Shown: positions 1 to 8,478, counted from the stretch's first letter. The stretch is 64,000 bases of DNA from JASJBU01 sp963790775 (GCA_963790775.1 CAWBPR010000013.1:124001-188000), one strand, 5' to 3'. The notes: generated from the sequence alone by a model not told the origin. Numbers and translations are program-made.

Positions 1-1283
1 CCCTGACTGCGGTGGATTCGGCGCTGATGGTGATCGACGTGGCGAAAGGCGTGGAGGAGCGCACCATCAAGCTGATGGAGGTCTGCCGCATGCGGGACAC
101 GCCGATCCTCACCTTCGTCAACAAACTCGACCGGGAGGGCAGGGACCCGTTGGAGATCCTGGACGAGATCGAGAGTGTGCTGAAGATCAAGTGTGCCCCG
201 ATCTCCTGGCCCATCGGTATGGGTAAGCGGCTGAAGGGCGTCTATGATCTGCGCACCGATACCACCCATCTGTTCAGCGCCACCCATGGCGGCAAGATCC
301 AGATGGGGGAGATGATCGAGGGGCTGGACAATCCCCATCTGGATGAGCTGATCGGCGATCAGGCGGGCGAGTTGCGGGAAGCGATCGAGTTGGTCCGCGG
401 AGCCAGTAACGAGCTTGATCTGGAAGCCTATGCGCGGGGTGAGTTGACGCCGGTGTTTTTCGGCTCGGCGATCAACAACTTCGGGGTCAGGGAGCTGCTG
501 GACGCGTTTGTCGAGTATGCCCCGGCGCCTCTGTCGCGTTCCACCCAGCAACGCCTGGTTGAACCCTCCGAGCAGAAATTTACCGGCTTCGTGTTCAAGA
601 TTCAGGCCAACATGGATCCCCAGCACCGTGACCGCATCGCCTTCCTGCGGGTCTGCTCCGGCAGTTATCGCAAGGGCATGAAGATGCACCATGTGCGCAT
701 CGGCAAGACGGTGCAGATCAGCAACGCGATCACTTTCCAGGCCGACGAACGCAGGCATGTCGAGGAGGCCTGGCCGGGGGATATCATCGGTCTGCATAAT
801 CATGGCACTATCCAGATCGGCGATACCTTTACCGAAGGGGAAGAGCTGAAGTACGAAGGCATTCCCTATTTTGCTCCGGAACTTTTTCGTCGCGTAGTGC
901 TCAGAGACCCGCTGAAACAGAAGGCGCTGCTGAAAGGGGTATTGCAGCTCTGTGAAGAGGGTGCGACCCAGGTCTTTCGCCCGTTGAAAAACAACGATCT
1001 AATTCTGGGGGCGGTGGGTGTGCTGCAGTTTGATGTGGCGGTGCAGCGGCTGAAGAATGAATACAAGGTGGAAGCGATCGTGGAGAATATCAGTGTCTCC
1101 ACCACCCGTTGGATCAAGTGCAGTGATGAAAAGATGTTGGAGCGTTTTCAGGCTAAGGCTTTCGAAAACCTGGCTTTGGATGGAGATGATCAGCTGGTTT
1201 ATCTCGCCCCGACCCGGGTCAACCTGGATCTGGCCATGGAGCGCTGGCCCGATGTGCGGTTCCTTGCCACCCGGGAGCTGTAA
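1..1283 (+). CDS. prfC: Peptide chain release factor 3 (5' end outside window)
   Basis: RF3 is the translational GTPase that removes RF1/RF2 from the ribosome after peptide release. The frame is open from the first bases (codons from position 3 read LTAVDSALMVIDVAKGVEERT), so the gene starts upstream and lacks the P-loop and switch regions here. Visible parts are the G4 guanine-specificity motif NKLDREGRD, the rest of the G domain, and the RF3-specific beta-barrel and C-terminal domains ending LAMERWPDVRFLATREL. About 427 residues are present of the usual 525-530. The nearest downstream gene is a BolA-type gene 91 bp away. The identification is firm; only the start is missing. Confidence 0.95.
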   Translation, partial: LTAVDSALMVIDVAKGVEERTIKLMEVCRMRDTPILTFVNKLDREGRDPLEILDEIESVLKIKCAPISWPIGMGKRLKGVYDLRTDTTHLFSATHGGKIQMGEMIEGLDNPHLDELIGDQAGELREAIELVRGASNELDLEAYARGELTPVFFGSAINNFGVRELLDAFVEYAPAPLSRSTQQRLVEPSEQKFTGFVFKIQANMDPQHRDRIAFLRVCSGSYRKGMKMHHVRIGKTVQISNAITFQADERRHVEEAWPGDIIGLHNHGTIQIGDTFTEGEELKYEGIPYFAPELFRRVVLRDPLKQKALLKGVLQLCEEGATQVFRPLKNNDLILGAVGVLQFDVAVQRLKNEYKVEAIVENISVSTTRWIKCSDEKMLERFQAKAFENLALDGDDQLVYLAPTRVNLDLAMERWPDVRFLATREL

Positions 1284-1374
1284 GTTCAGCGATAGCTGGA
1301 CTTTACCCTTGAGCCTGACGGTTTTTTAGCAGGCCCCGCCGGTTTAGAGTGTCAAAAATTTAGAGGTATTGTTG

Positions 1375-1614
1375 ATGGAAAATGAAAAGGTAGAAGAACT
1401 GATCCGCGCCGGTATGCCTGGCGCCGAAGTGACAGTGACCGGCGATGGTAGGCATTTCGAAGCTACCGTGGTGAGCGCGGAGTTTGCAGGAAAATCACTG
1501 ATTCAGAAACACCGCATGGTCATGGAGACCGTGAAGGAACAGATCGCGAGTGATGAATTGCACGCCCTCTCGATCAAGGCGTTCTCTCCCGGTGAAATGA
1601 CTTCAAGCAAATAA
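1375..1614 (+). CDS. ibaG: BolA/IbaG family protein
   Basis: Small BolA-fold protein of about 79 residues. It matches the IbaG/YrbA branch: an N-terminal helix (MENEKVEELI), the core VTGDGRHFEATVVSAEF, and a C-terminal LHALSIKAFSPGE close to the IHAVSIKAYTPAEW of E. coli IbaG. BolA proteins partner monothiol glutaredoxins in Fe-S cluster handling. The strictly conserved BolA histidine lies in LHALSIKAF. I start at the ATG at 1375, which has AGAGGT at 1362-1367 at good spacing; a TTG six bases upstream is open but unlikely. In E. coli ibaG sits near murA and the mla genes, which are not adjacent here. Confidence 0.85.
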   Translation: MENEKVEELIRAGMPGAEVTVTGDGRHFEATVVSAEFAGKSLIQKHRMVMETVKEQIASDELHALSIKAFSPGEMTSSK

Positions 1615-1706
1615 ACTTAGATCTTTCATTGGTAATTTTCAGCAGCTCAGACATAATTAAATAAGTAGAGTGAAAGTTTCCTGGAGACTAATAATAAAGG
1701 AGGTTT

Positions 1707-1919
1707 ATGATGTTCTTGATGCAGAAAAATACGGAAAAGCTGGTAGAGGTGCTGGGCTTGACCGATCTGTTTAATCCCAATCATAAGTCGGTCGTGGGTC
1801 GTTTCCACGCCGGTGAGGAGATGCAGGATCCTGAGAAATTTTCCAAAAAAGATATGCAGTTTCCCTCCGGTGAGGAACTCCCAAGGTGCTGGCTGGATGC
1901 AAACTATCGGCGAGGCTGA
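1707..1919 (+). CDS. Unrecognised 70-residue protein
   Basis: I do not recognise the family. A near-perfect Shine-Dalgarno (AAAGGAGG, 1696-1703) precedes tandem ATG codons at 1707 and 1710, and a strong intrinsic terminator lies 27 bp after the stop, so this looks like a real monocistronic gene. The product is about 70 residues, soluble, with no signal peptide or membrane segment. It has an N-terminal helix (KNTEKLVEVLGLTDLF) and a striking motif-rich C-terminal half: GRFHAGEEMQDPEKFSKKD and FPSGEELPRCWLDANYR, with a single cysteine. Conserved-looking Pro, Trp, Cys and Tyr residues suggest a binding or partner-recognition tail, but that is inference. Confidence 0.7.
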   Translation: MMFLMQKNTEKLVEVLGLTDLFNPNHKSVVGRFHAGEEMQDPEKFSKKDMQFPSGEELPRCWLDANYRRG

Positions 1920-1945
1920 GTCAAAGCAAGGTTGAAACCTGGAAG

Positions 1946-1977
1946 CGCCGCCTGACCAATGGCCAGGCGGCGTTTTT
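1946..1977 (+). terminator. Rho-independent terminator
   Basis: A 9-bp perfect GC-rich stem (CGCCGCCTG at 1946-1954 with CAGGCGGCG at 1964-1972), a 9-nt loop and five T residues at 1973-1977. It ends the transcript of the 70-residue ORF on the plus strand. Confidence 0.9.
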
Positions 1978-2165
1978 GTGTGCGAAGCAACCACAGGGGC
2001 CTAGAATGGCTAATCTGTTTTGGTTATCAGTTGAAAAAGATTATGGGAAACATCGATACTCCAATACATATTTCTACAACCCGTAACATGCTAGGTGGCG
2101 GGCCTGACAGGGAAGTGGTTGAAGTGCAGCGACTGGTGTCGAGTCGATCGTTACAGAAACCCTTG

Positions 2166-2336
2166 ATTGAACCTAGAAACCGCAATTAACCGCTCCATTC
2201 TGAACGTAAGAGGTTGATTGAATGTTTCTTTATCTCAATATAATTCCTCACCCATTGGATGAATCACGCGACGGGCTGAATGGCACCCCCATGGACGCAC
2301 CCTTCAACCCGTCCAATTGCGGATTCTAGGTTGAAC
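2166..2336. repeat. MITE-like element with 21-bp imperfect terminal inverted repeats
   Basis: The ends 2166-2186 and 2316-2336 are inverted repeats matching at 19 of 21 positions (core AACCTAGAA and CCGCAATT). Within the element, GACGGGCTGAA (2270-2280) pairs with TTCAACCCGTC (2303-2313), giving a nested hairpin with one G-U pair. About 170 bp long and non-coding, it sits between the terminator at 1946 and the pseudouridine synthase gene. The layout is that of a MITE or large REP-type dispersed repeat. I see no second copy in this window, so mobility is inferred from structure only. Confidence 0.6.
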
Positions 2337-2344
2337 GCTTATTG

Positions 2345-3190
2345 ATGTCTTCTCTGGAACCTCGTTGCGAGCGCCACATCAAGGTGATATCCGAGCAGGC
2401 CTCGGCTGTTGAGCTGCTCTCTGAAGCATCGGGTCTTTCCCGCAACCGGCTCAAACAGGTGATGCAGCTCGGGGCAGTCTGGCTGACGCGTGGGCAATAC
2501 ACCCAACGCCTGCGCCGCGCTTCAAAATCGTTGCAGGTCGGTGATGAAATTCATCTCTACTATGATGAAGTGGTGCTCCAGCAGACTCCGCTTCCAGCGC
2601 AATTGATTGCGGACGAAGGTGGGTACAGCGTCTGGTTCAAACCCTTCGGTATGCTCTCCCAGGGGTCGAAGTGGGGTGATCATTGCTCCATTGACCGCTG
2701 GGTTGAACAGCACCTGCAACCGCAGCGGCCGGCGTTTATCGTGCACCGCTTAGACCGTGCTGCGAGTGGCCTGATATTGATTGCCCATGGAAAGCGCGTC
2801 GCCCGCCAACTGGCTGAGTTGTTCCAGCAGCGTGCGGTGGAGAAAACATACCGCGTGCTGGTGGTTGGGAAGTTCCCCAGCAAGCCGAATCCTTTTCCAA
2901 TCGAAACAGCGTTGGATGAACGGTCGGCAGTCAGTCGTGTCAGCCGTTTGAAATATGACCCGGAAAGCAAATACTCTCTGCTGGATGTATCCATTGAAAC
3001 AGGTCGTAAGCACCAGATACGCCGTCATCTGTCAGGTATCGGCTTTCCTGTGGTGGGAGACAGGCTGTATGGCGGTGCAGAACAGGTCAGAGATCTGCAG
3101 TTGAGTGCGCGTTACCTGGATTTTGACTGTCCAATATCCGGGATGAAGAAAGTTTTCATGGCGCCGGAAGCGTTATTGCCAACATTCTGA
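2345..3190 (+). CDS. RluA-family pseudouridine synthase
   Basis: Converts uridine to pseudouridine in rRNA or tRNA; the exact target cannot be read from sequence. The catalytic motif HRLDRAASG (around residues 134-142) carries the essential aspartate, in the form HRLDxxxSG typical of RluA/RluC/RluD/TruC-type enzymes. Further family marks are EKTYRVLVVG, the substrate-loop TGRKHQIRRHL and FPVVGDRLYGG. The N-terminal ~75 residues (SRNRLKQVMQLGAVWL...VGDEIHLYY) resemble an S4-like RNA-binding lead-in. About 281 residues. I prefer ATG 2345 over the overlapping TTG at 2342. It stands alone, with no close partner gene. Confidence 0.88.
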   Translation: MSSLEPRCERHIKVISEQASAVELLSEASGLSRNRLKQVMQLGAVWLTRGQYTQRLRRASKSLQVGDEIHLYYDEVVLQQTPLPAQLIADEGGYSVWFKPFGMLSQGSKWGDHCSIDRWVEQHLQPQRPAFIVHRLDRAASGLILIAHGKRVARQLAELFQQRAVEKTYRVLVVGKFPSKPNPFPIETALDERSAVSRVSRLKYDPESKYSLLDVSIETGRKHQIRRHLSGIGFPVVGDRLYGGAEQVRDLQLSARYLDFDCPISGMKKVFMAPEALLPTF

Positions 3191-3356
3191 TACCTGCAAG
3201 GACTCAGGCTTAGGTCTGCTTGACACACTTCTAACGCCATCAACTCAATCGACTTTTCTGCAGGGCGGCGTTGGAGTTCGCAGCTTGCTGAGAGGTGCTG
3301 GATAGACGATGGAACTTTCCTGTTTTGGATCTGCCCAACAAAACAATCATTGAAAT

Positions 3357-3375
3357 AAGAATGAATCTCACTATT
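3357..3375 (-). promoter_or_regulatory. Fur-like operator upstream of the CopL-like gene
   Basis: On the minus strand the 19-mer AATAGTGAGATTCATTCTT agrees with the classical Fur box (GATAATGATAATCATTATC) at 13 of 19 positions. It is embedded in an AT-rich stretch (3350-3385) ending 10 bp before the ATG at 3386, where a repressor site would be expected. The evidence is similarity only. Confidence 0.35.
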
Positions 3376-3385
3376 ATTATCTCAT

Positions 3386-3757
3386 ATGCACCGACTGTCT
3401 GAAAAACTGCTGGCCATCTTAGTCATGCTGCTGTTGGGGTTCTCTCCGCTGCAGGGTGTGATGGCGGGTATTGCGACCTCCCTTGATCGGCAGGCAGGTG
3501 TGCATCAGATGGACGGAATGCACGGCGACATGGTGATGGCTGCTGATCAGGCAGACCACAAGTGCGCACAGTGCAACACTGACGAATGCTGTGCCGGCCA
3601 CGACTGCGCATCGGGTCACTGTGCCTACTGTGTGCTGGCGCTGCCGACGATTTACGCATATCAAACCAATTCACCTGTCGCTCACGTACTGATCCGAGCG
3701 GATGATGGCTTTGTAAACCAGACTTCCGCTGCTCTCTTCCGCCCGCCCAGGGCCTGA
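3386..3757 (+). CDS. Secreted Cys/His/Met-rich protein, CopL/DUF2946-like
   Basis: A 123-residue exported protein: signal peptide (basic MHRLSEK, then LLAILVMLLLGFSP, cleavage near VMAGIA), a metal-binding middle with HQMDGMHGDMVM, then a cysteine cluster HKCAQCNTDECCAGHDC and GHCAYC, and the C-terminal tail LFRPPRA. The Cys-rich core plus terminal RPP motif is typical of the DUF2946/CopL family encoded just upstream of copper-resistance copAB operons, as here (copA begins 108 bp downstream). CopL is thought to sense or hold copper for induction of copAB. There is no clear Shine-Dalgarno. A Fur-like site overlaps the upstream region, so iron control is possible. Confidence 0.65.
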   Translation: MHRLSEKLLAILVMLLLGFSPLQGVMAGIATSLDRQAGVHQMDGMHGDMVMAADQADHKCAQCNTDECCAGHDCASGHCAYCVLALPTIYAYQTNSPVAHVLIRADDGFVNQTSAALFRPPRA

Positions 3758-3865
3758 CTTCCCTGCTGATCTCCGCTCGTCCGGAGATCTCCAATCACAA
3801 CGATCCGTTGAACGATTCGTCAATGGCGGTGCGTCTGCCGTTGACTTGCAGAGGAAGAAATAACA

Positions 3866-5813
3866 ATGAGCAGTAATCACAATTCAATCGAAGGGGATGT
3901 TTGTCTGACGCGCCGCCGCTTTGTCCAGGGACTGGCGATGGGCGGCGCCTTCGCCAGTCTGGGCCTGGGCTCCAGCGCCCTGGCCGCTTTCACGAAACAA
4001 CAGGGGCCACAGACCCTGCGCGGCAGCGATTTCAAGCTGACCATCGGCGAGCAGGCGGTGAACTTCACCGGTGCGCCCCGTATCGGCACCACGGTCAACG
4101 GCTCACTGCCGGCTCCCATTCTGCGCTGGCGGGAGGGGGATACGGTGACCCTGCGGGTAACCAATCTATTGCGAGAGACTAGTTCCATCCATTGGCACGG
4201 CATCATCCTGCCGAGCGCCATGGACGGGGTACCGGGCATCGCCACCAGCTTCAATGGCATCCGCCCCGGCGAGACCTTCACCTATCAGTTTCCGGTGACC
4301 CAGAGCGGCACCTACTGGTACCACAGCCATTCCGGGTTTCAGGAGCAGACCGGCCTGTATGGCGCCATCGTCATCGATCCCAGGGAGGCGGAATCCGTCA
4401 CTGCTGACCGGGACTACGTGGCGATGCTCTCCGACTGGACCGATGAAGATCCCACGGATGTCTACAAAAAACTCAAGAAGCTCAGCCACTACTACAACTT
4501 CAACGAGCGCACCCATGCCGACCTGATGCAGGACCTCAAAGCGAAGGGGCTGGCTGCGACCTGGAAAGATCGCAAGATGTGGAACCAGATGCGTATGAGC
4601 CAGCGGGATCTGTCGGATGTGACCGGCTATACCTATACCTACCTGATGAATGGCCAGACCCCGGCCGATGGCTGGATGGGGTTGTTCAGAAAGGGCGAAA
4701 AGGTCCGGCTGCGTTTCATCAATGGCTCGGCCATGAGCTTCTTCGATGTGCGTATCCCCGGCCTGAAGATGACCGTGGTGGCGGCGGATGGCCAGAACGT
4801 CGAGCCGGTGTCGGTGGATGAATTCCGCATCGGCGTGGCGGAGACCTATGACGTCATCGTCGAGCCGAAGGATGACCGGGCCTATACCCTGTTCGCCCAG
4901 GACATATCCCGTTCCGGTTACGCCAGAGGCACCCTGACACCGGATCCCACCCTGAGCGCATCTATTCCCGAAATGGATGCAGTGCCCAATCTGGGCCATG
5001 GGGATATGGGCATGAACATGATGGATCACGCCGGACACGACATGGCCGGGATGGATCACTCCCAGCACCAGATGCCCGGCATGGACCACTCGAGAACACC
5101 AGTTGCCGGTTATGGATCACTCCACGCATCAGATGCCGGATGGAAAAACGATGCACAAGGATGTGCAAGTGTCGCGGGAGGCAGGAGGCCATGAGCGACC
5201 GATGATGGGCATGGACCACAGTCAGCACCAGATGGCAGGCAGTGGGGGCATGAACATGCAGTCCCTCAAGCCCAATCCATCCGACTTCACTGGCGGTCCG
5301 GTGCAGCACGCAGCAACCGAATACGGTCCCCACGTCGACATGCGGTCGGATGCGCCGGAGTATCGGCTGGATGATCCGGGGGTGGGTCTGCGCAACAACG
5401 GCCGCCGTGTGCTGACCTATGCGGATCTGAAAAATCTGCGCACCACCCATGATCACCGCGAGCCTGATCGGGAGATCGAACTCCATCTGACCGGCAACAT
5501 GGGGCGCTATATGTGGTCGATCAACGGCGTCAAGCACAGTGATGCCGAACCCCTGCGCTGGAAGCTGGGGGAACGCCTGCGCATCACCTTCGTCAACGAC
5601 ACCATGATGAACCACCCGATGCATCTGCACGGCATGTGGAGCGACCTGGAGACCGGCGACAACAACTACCTGCCTCGCAAGCACACCGTGATCGTACAGC
5701 CCGGTTCCCGTATCAGCTACCGGGTCAGCGTGGATGCGGAGGGCGGCTGGGCCTACCACTGCCATCTGCTGTATCACATGCTCGGCATGTTCCGCACCGT
5801 GATGGTCAGTTGA
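3866..5813 (+). pseudogene. copA: Periplasmic multicopper oxidase CopA, frameshifted
   Basis: CopA is a periplasmic Cu(I) oxidase and copper-binding protein. The first frame (3866-5194) has a Tat signal (RRRFVQGLAMGGAFASLGLG) and the first copper-ligand blocks SSIHWHG and GTYWYHSHSGFQEQTGLYG. The second frame (to 5813) carries the C-terminal ligands HPMHLHGMW and HCHLLYHMLGM. Neither half could form a working oxidase alone. The halves meet in a Met/His-rich repeat: after MPGMDHS the first frame runs off into unrelated residues to the stop at 5194, while LPVMDHSTHQMPDG resumes in the +1 frame from 5103. One extra base at about 5085-5103 explains this. Restored length is about 650 residues, normal for CopA. 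ATG 3866 follows GAGGAAG. copB follows after 14 bp. It may be a real mutation or a sequencing error in repetitive DNA. Confidence 0.85.
5021..5240 (+). repeat. Degenerate Met/His tandem repeat inside copA
   Basis: Repeated units coding variants of MDHSQHQMPG (ATGGATCACTCCCAGCACCA and relatives) at about 5021, 5050, 5080, 5112 and 5211. Such methionine-rich repeats bind extra copper in CopA proteins. The DNA-level repetition makes the stretch prone to slippage and mis-assembly, and the copA frameshift lies inside it. Confidence 0.75.
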
Positions 5814-5827
5814 GGAGGAGAAAAATA

Positions 5828-6532
5828 ATGAAAAAGAGACAAAGCATGGCGTTGGCGATGTTGCTGATTCCGGGGGTACTGGCGGCCGCGATGGGCGCCG
5901 ACGACCCGCTGGTATACAAGGTGATGATCGACAAACTGGAACTCAGGAGTACCGACGGCCCGGATCCCCTGGTGCTGGAGGCGGACGCCTGGGTGGGCTA
6001 CGACCTCAACAAGTTCTGGTTCAAGACCGAGGTGGAGCGGGTGGATGGCGAGACGGAAGAGGCGGAGGCGCAGTTTCTCTACAGCCGCGCCGTCGCACCG
6101 TTCTGGGATCTCCAGGCGGGTTGGCGTCGGGACATCAAACCGGAACCGGAGCGGGATTATCTGGCCATCGGCTTCAAGGGCCTGGCGCCCTACCTGTTCG
6201 AGGTGGATGCCGGGCTGTTCATCGGCAAATCGGGCCAGCTTGGCGCCCGGCTGGATGCCGAGTATGAGTACATGTTCACTCAGCGGCTGATCCTCTCGCC
6301 GGAGATCGAGGTGAATCTCTACGGCAAGGATGACGCAGAAGTGGGGATTGGCTCCGGTCTCTCCGACATGGCGTTGGGACTGCGCCTGCGCTACGAGATC
6401 AGGCGGGAGTTCGCGCCCTACATCGGCGTCAATTGGAATAAGCAGTTTGGTCAGACCGCCGACTTTGCCCGAGACGAGGGTGAGGAGTCCAGTGATGTGC
6501 AGTTCGTTGCCGGCATCCGCGCCTGGTTCTGA
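5828..6532 (+). CDS. copB: Copper resistance outer-membrane protein CopB
   Basis: CopB is an outer-membrane beta-barrel of copper-resistance operons. The 234-residue product has a signal peptide (MKKRQSMALAMLLIPGVLAAAMGA) followed by the CopB core: KVMIDKLELR, WVGYDLNKFWFKTEVERVDG, a run of amphipathic strands and the barrel end VQFVAGIRAWF with a C-terminal Phe. This is a short form, with no Met/His-rich N-terminal extension. The start at ATG 5828 is supported by GAGGAGGAG at 5813-5821; the frame is open upstream inside copA but that is not the start. It is translated with copA, 14 bp downstream of it. Confidence 0.9.
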   Translation: MKKRQSMALAMLLIPGVLAAAMGADDPLVYKVMIDKLELRSTDGPDPLVLEADAWVGYDLNKFWFKTEVERVDGETEEAEAQFLYSRAVAPFWDLQAGWRRDIKPEPERDYLAIGFKGLAPYLFEVDAGLFIGKSGQLGARLDAEYEYMFTQRLILSPEIEVNLYGKDDAEVGIGSGLSDMALGLRLRYEIRREFAPYIGVNWNKQFGQTADFARDEGEESSDVQFVAGIRAWF

Positions 6533-6554
6533 ACGCTCAATAGGATGACATGAA

Positions 6555-7079
6555 ATGAAGAAACGATTCTTGATGCTGCTGTTACTGCCAATCGCCATGG
6601 TTGGGCTTGTGGGCTGCGAAAACGCCAGCGAAAGGGGCGTCCCCGATGCAGGGACCGCAGCTGAAAAGTTCTCGGTGCAGCCTCAGCGAGCATTGCCGTT
6701 GAGCCGCTGGTACAGCGAGGCTCAGGTAGCTAAAGGAGATAACCTGTTTCAGATGTATTGCTCGGTGTGCCATAAGCCCGATGCTTCAGGTACGGCCAAT
6801 TGGCAAGAACGGAATGCCAACGGAATTCTACCGCCTCCGCCTATTAATGGCACTGCCCACGCCTGGCACCATCCATTGTCTGTTCTGCAGCGTACGGTCA
6901 GGCTTGGCACGGTGCCGTTGGACGGCACCATGCCCGGCTTTGCCGACAGACTGAACCCGGAAGAGATCGATGCGATTCTGGCCTGGGTGCAGTCCCACTG
7001 GTCGGATGAGATCTACCGTGTGTGGCATGAACGAAATGACCAGGCCAGCAAACCCATACAGCCCATCAGAAAAGGCTGA
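6555..7079 (+). CDS. Lipoprotein cytochrome c, mono-haem
   Basis: A 174-residue class I cytochrome c with a lipoprotein signal: MKKRFLMLLLLPIAMVGLVGC has a lipobox (GLVGC), predicting lipidation at Cys21. The haem site is CSVCH in YCSVCHKPDASG, and the likely axial methionine is in GTMPGF. A C-terminal helix (NPEEIDAILAWVQSHW) completes the fold. It sits 22 bp after copB and overlaps the region before the DUF411 gene, so it belongs to the copper operon. It could take electrons from cuprous ion or from the multicopper oxidase and pass them to the respiratory chain; that role is inferred from context only. Confidence 0.85.
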   Translation: MKKRFLMLLLLPIAMVGLVGCENASERGVPDAGTAAEKFSVQPQRALPLSRWYSEAQVAKGDNLFQMYCSVCHKPDASGTANWQERNANGILPPPPINGTAHAWHHPLSVLQRTVRLGTVPLDGTMPGFADRLNPEEIDAILAWVQSHWSDEIYRVWHERNDQASKPIQPIRKG

Positions 7080-7111
7080 TGACTGATTACTCAATGCAAA
7101 GGAGAGAAACC

Positions 7112-7606
7112 GTGAGCAAGAAAAATATTGAACATTCGAAGCCATCACCTGTAGCCGGAAGACTGGCTGTCTGGTTGACAGGCATGACCCTGATGATGAG
7201 CAGTCTGCTGCTCATCGCACAATCCGCCAATGCGGCTGATGTAGTGGTGTACAAAAGTCCGACCTGCGGCTGTTGTAAGAACTGGATCAGCCATCTGGAG
7301 GAAAACGGTTTTACCGTGGAGGTGCATAACGAGCGGAATATGAGTCCCATCAAGTCGGAACTGGGCGTGCCGCGTAATTTGCAATCCTGCCATACCGCCA
7401 CCGTGGGTGATTATGTGGTGGAAGGGCATGTGCCCGCTGAGGAAATCACGCGGCTGTTGAAAGAGAAACCGTCGGTGAAGGGTCTGGCTGTACCCGGCAT
7501 GCCCATGGGATCACCGGGAATGGAAGGACCGAGGCAGGATGCCTATGACGTTCTGACCTTTGAGAGAAACGGTAAGACCTCCGTCTACGCCAGCCGGAAT
7601 CAGTAG
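7112..7606 (+). CDS. DUF411 metal-binding protein, exported
   Basis: DUF411 proteins are periplasmic thioredoxin-like copper-binding proteins frequently found in cop operons. The ~164-residue product has a signal peptide (WLTGMTLMMSSLLLIAQSANAA), a thioredoxin-like strand with KSPTCGCCKNWISHLEENGF, where the CxxC/CxCC cysteines are the likely metal site, then NLQSCHTATVGDYVVEGHVPAEEI and a Met-rich loop PGMPMGSPGMEG. I start at GTG 7112, which has AAGGAGA at 7099-7105; an ATG at 7079 overlapping the previous stop is also open. The gene lies eight bases before the DUF4399 gene, clearly co-transcribed. Confidence 0.85.
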   Translation: MSKKNIEHSKPSPVAGRLAVWLTGMTLMMSSLLLIAQSANAADVVVYKSPTCGCCKNWISHLEENGFTVEVHNERNMSPIKSELGVPRNLQSCHTATVGDYVVEGHVPAEEITRLLKEKPSVKGLAVPGMPMGSPGMEGPRQDAYDVLTFERNGKTSVYASRNQ

Positions 7607-7614
7607 GAGACGTC

Positions 7615-8046
7615 ATGTTTAGCAAGAGCCTTTCTATGGTCATGACTCTGACGATGCTTCTGGCGCCGGTTGTGACTTTAGCCCATACACCACCGCAGCA
7701 CGCCAGGGTCTATCTCATCGGATTGTCGGATGGCGCTGTGGTACAGAGTCCATTCAGGGTTAAGTTCGGTATCCAGGGCTTCGGCATCACGCCCGCCGGG
7801 ACTGCCGGCAAGCGCCGGCATACGGCGGGTCATCACCACCTGCTGGTGGATGTTGAACAGTTGCCCGATCTGGATGCGCCGATTGCCAAAGATGAACAGT
7901 ATCTCCATTTCGATCAGGGAGAGACTGAGGTACTGTTGGAATTGCCTCCGGGGCGGCATACGCTCCAGCTGTTGCTGGGGGATGAACAGCACGAGCCCCA
8001 GGATCCCCCCCTCTATTCTGAAAAAATCACCATCACTGTTGAGTGA
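7615..8046 (+). CDS. DUF4399 exported protein
   Basis: A 143-residue exported protein of the DUF4399 type: signal peptide (MFSKSLSMVMTLTMLLAPVVTLAHT), then VYLIGLSDGAVVQSPFRVKFG, the His-rich turn RRHTAGHHHLLVD and the ending LQLLLGDEQHEPQDPPLYSE. The conserved GHHHLL histidines suggest metal binding. The biochemical role of the family is unknown. Its position between DUF411 and DUF302 genes in the copper island suggests a periplasmic metal-handling or accessory role, which is inference. Confidence 0.8.
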   Translation: MFSKSLSMVMTLTMLLAPVVTLAHTPPQHARVYLIGLSDGAVVQSPFRVKFGIQGFGITPAGTAGKRRHTAGHHHLLVDVEQLPDLDAPIAKDEQYLHFDQGETEVLLELPPGRHTLQLLLGDEQHEPQDPPLYSEKITITVE

Positions 8047-8066
8047 ACAACATACTGGAGAACACG

Positions 8067-8459
8067 ATGTACAGCTTTGCTATCCAAATGACAGGCAACC
8101 TGCAGGATATCGAACGGCAGGTGGCCAATACCCTGAAGCAGCAGGGGTTCGGTATCCTCACCGAGATAGATGTCCAGGCCACCCTGAAAAATAAACTTGG
8201 AGTCGATAGACGCCCCTACAAGATCCTGGGCGCCTGCAATCCTTCACTGGCGAATCAGGCCATCGATGCGGAACCCGATATCGGGCTCCTGTTGCCGTGT
8301 AATGTGGTGTTGCGGGAGGAGGAAGATGGCACGATTACGGTCGCGTTCATGGATCCGGTGGCAGTCTTGAAGCTGGTGGACCGGGAAGAAATTTCGACAT
8401 TGGCTAACGAGGTGAGGTCACGTCTCGAACGGGTGCGTGATGCGCTGAAAGGAAGCTGA
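8067..8459 (+). CDS. DUF302 protein
   Basis: A 130-residue cytoplasmic DUF302 protein. Family marks are LKQQGFGILTEIDVQATLKNKLG, YKILGACNPSLANQAI, GLLLPCNVVLRE and VAFMDPVAVL. The two cysteines in GACNP and LLPCNV are typical. DUF302 proteins recur near metal and sulfur genes but lack an assigned function. ATG 8067 is preferred (GGAG eight bases upstream); a GTG at 8043 overlapping the DUF4399 stop is open. It is the last gene before the CueR-type promoter at 8479, so it probably ends the copAB transcript. Confidence 0.85.
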   Translation: MYSFAIQMTGNLQDIERQVANTLKQQGFGILTEIDVQATLKNKLGVDRRPYKILGACNPSLANQAIDAEPDIGLLLPCNVVLREEEDGTITVAFMDPVAVLKLVDREEISTLANEVRSRLERVRDALKGS

Positions 8460-8478
8460 ACAGATTGAAAAACGCAGC

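Noticed and set aside
2042..2188. Short 48-codon frame downstream of the 1946 terminator
   Set aside because: No Shine-Dalgarno, and its end runs into the inverted-repeat element, so coding is unlikely.
4166..5089. 307-codon antisense frame inside copA
   Set aside because: It mirrors the high-GC codon bias of copA, has no ribosome-binding site, and encodes nothing recognisable.
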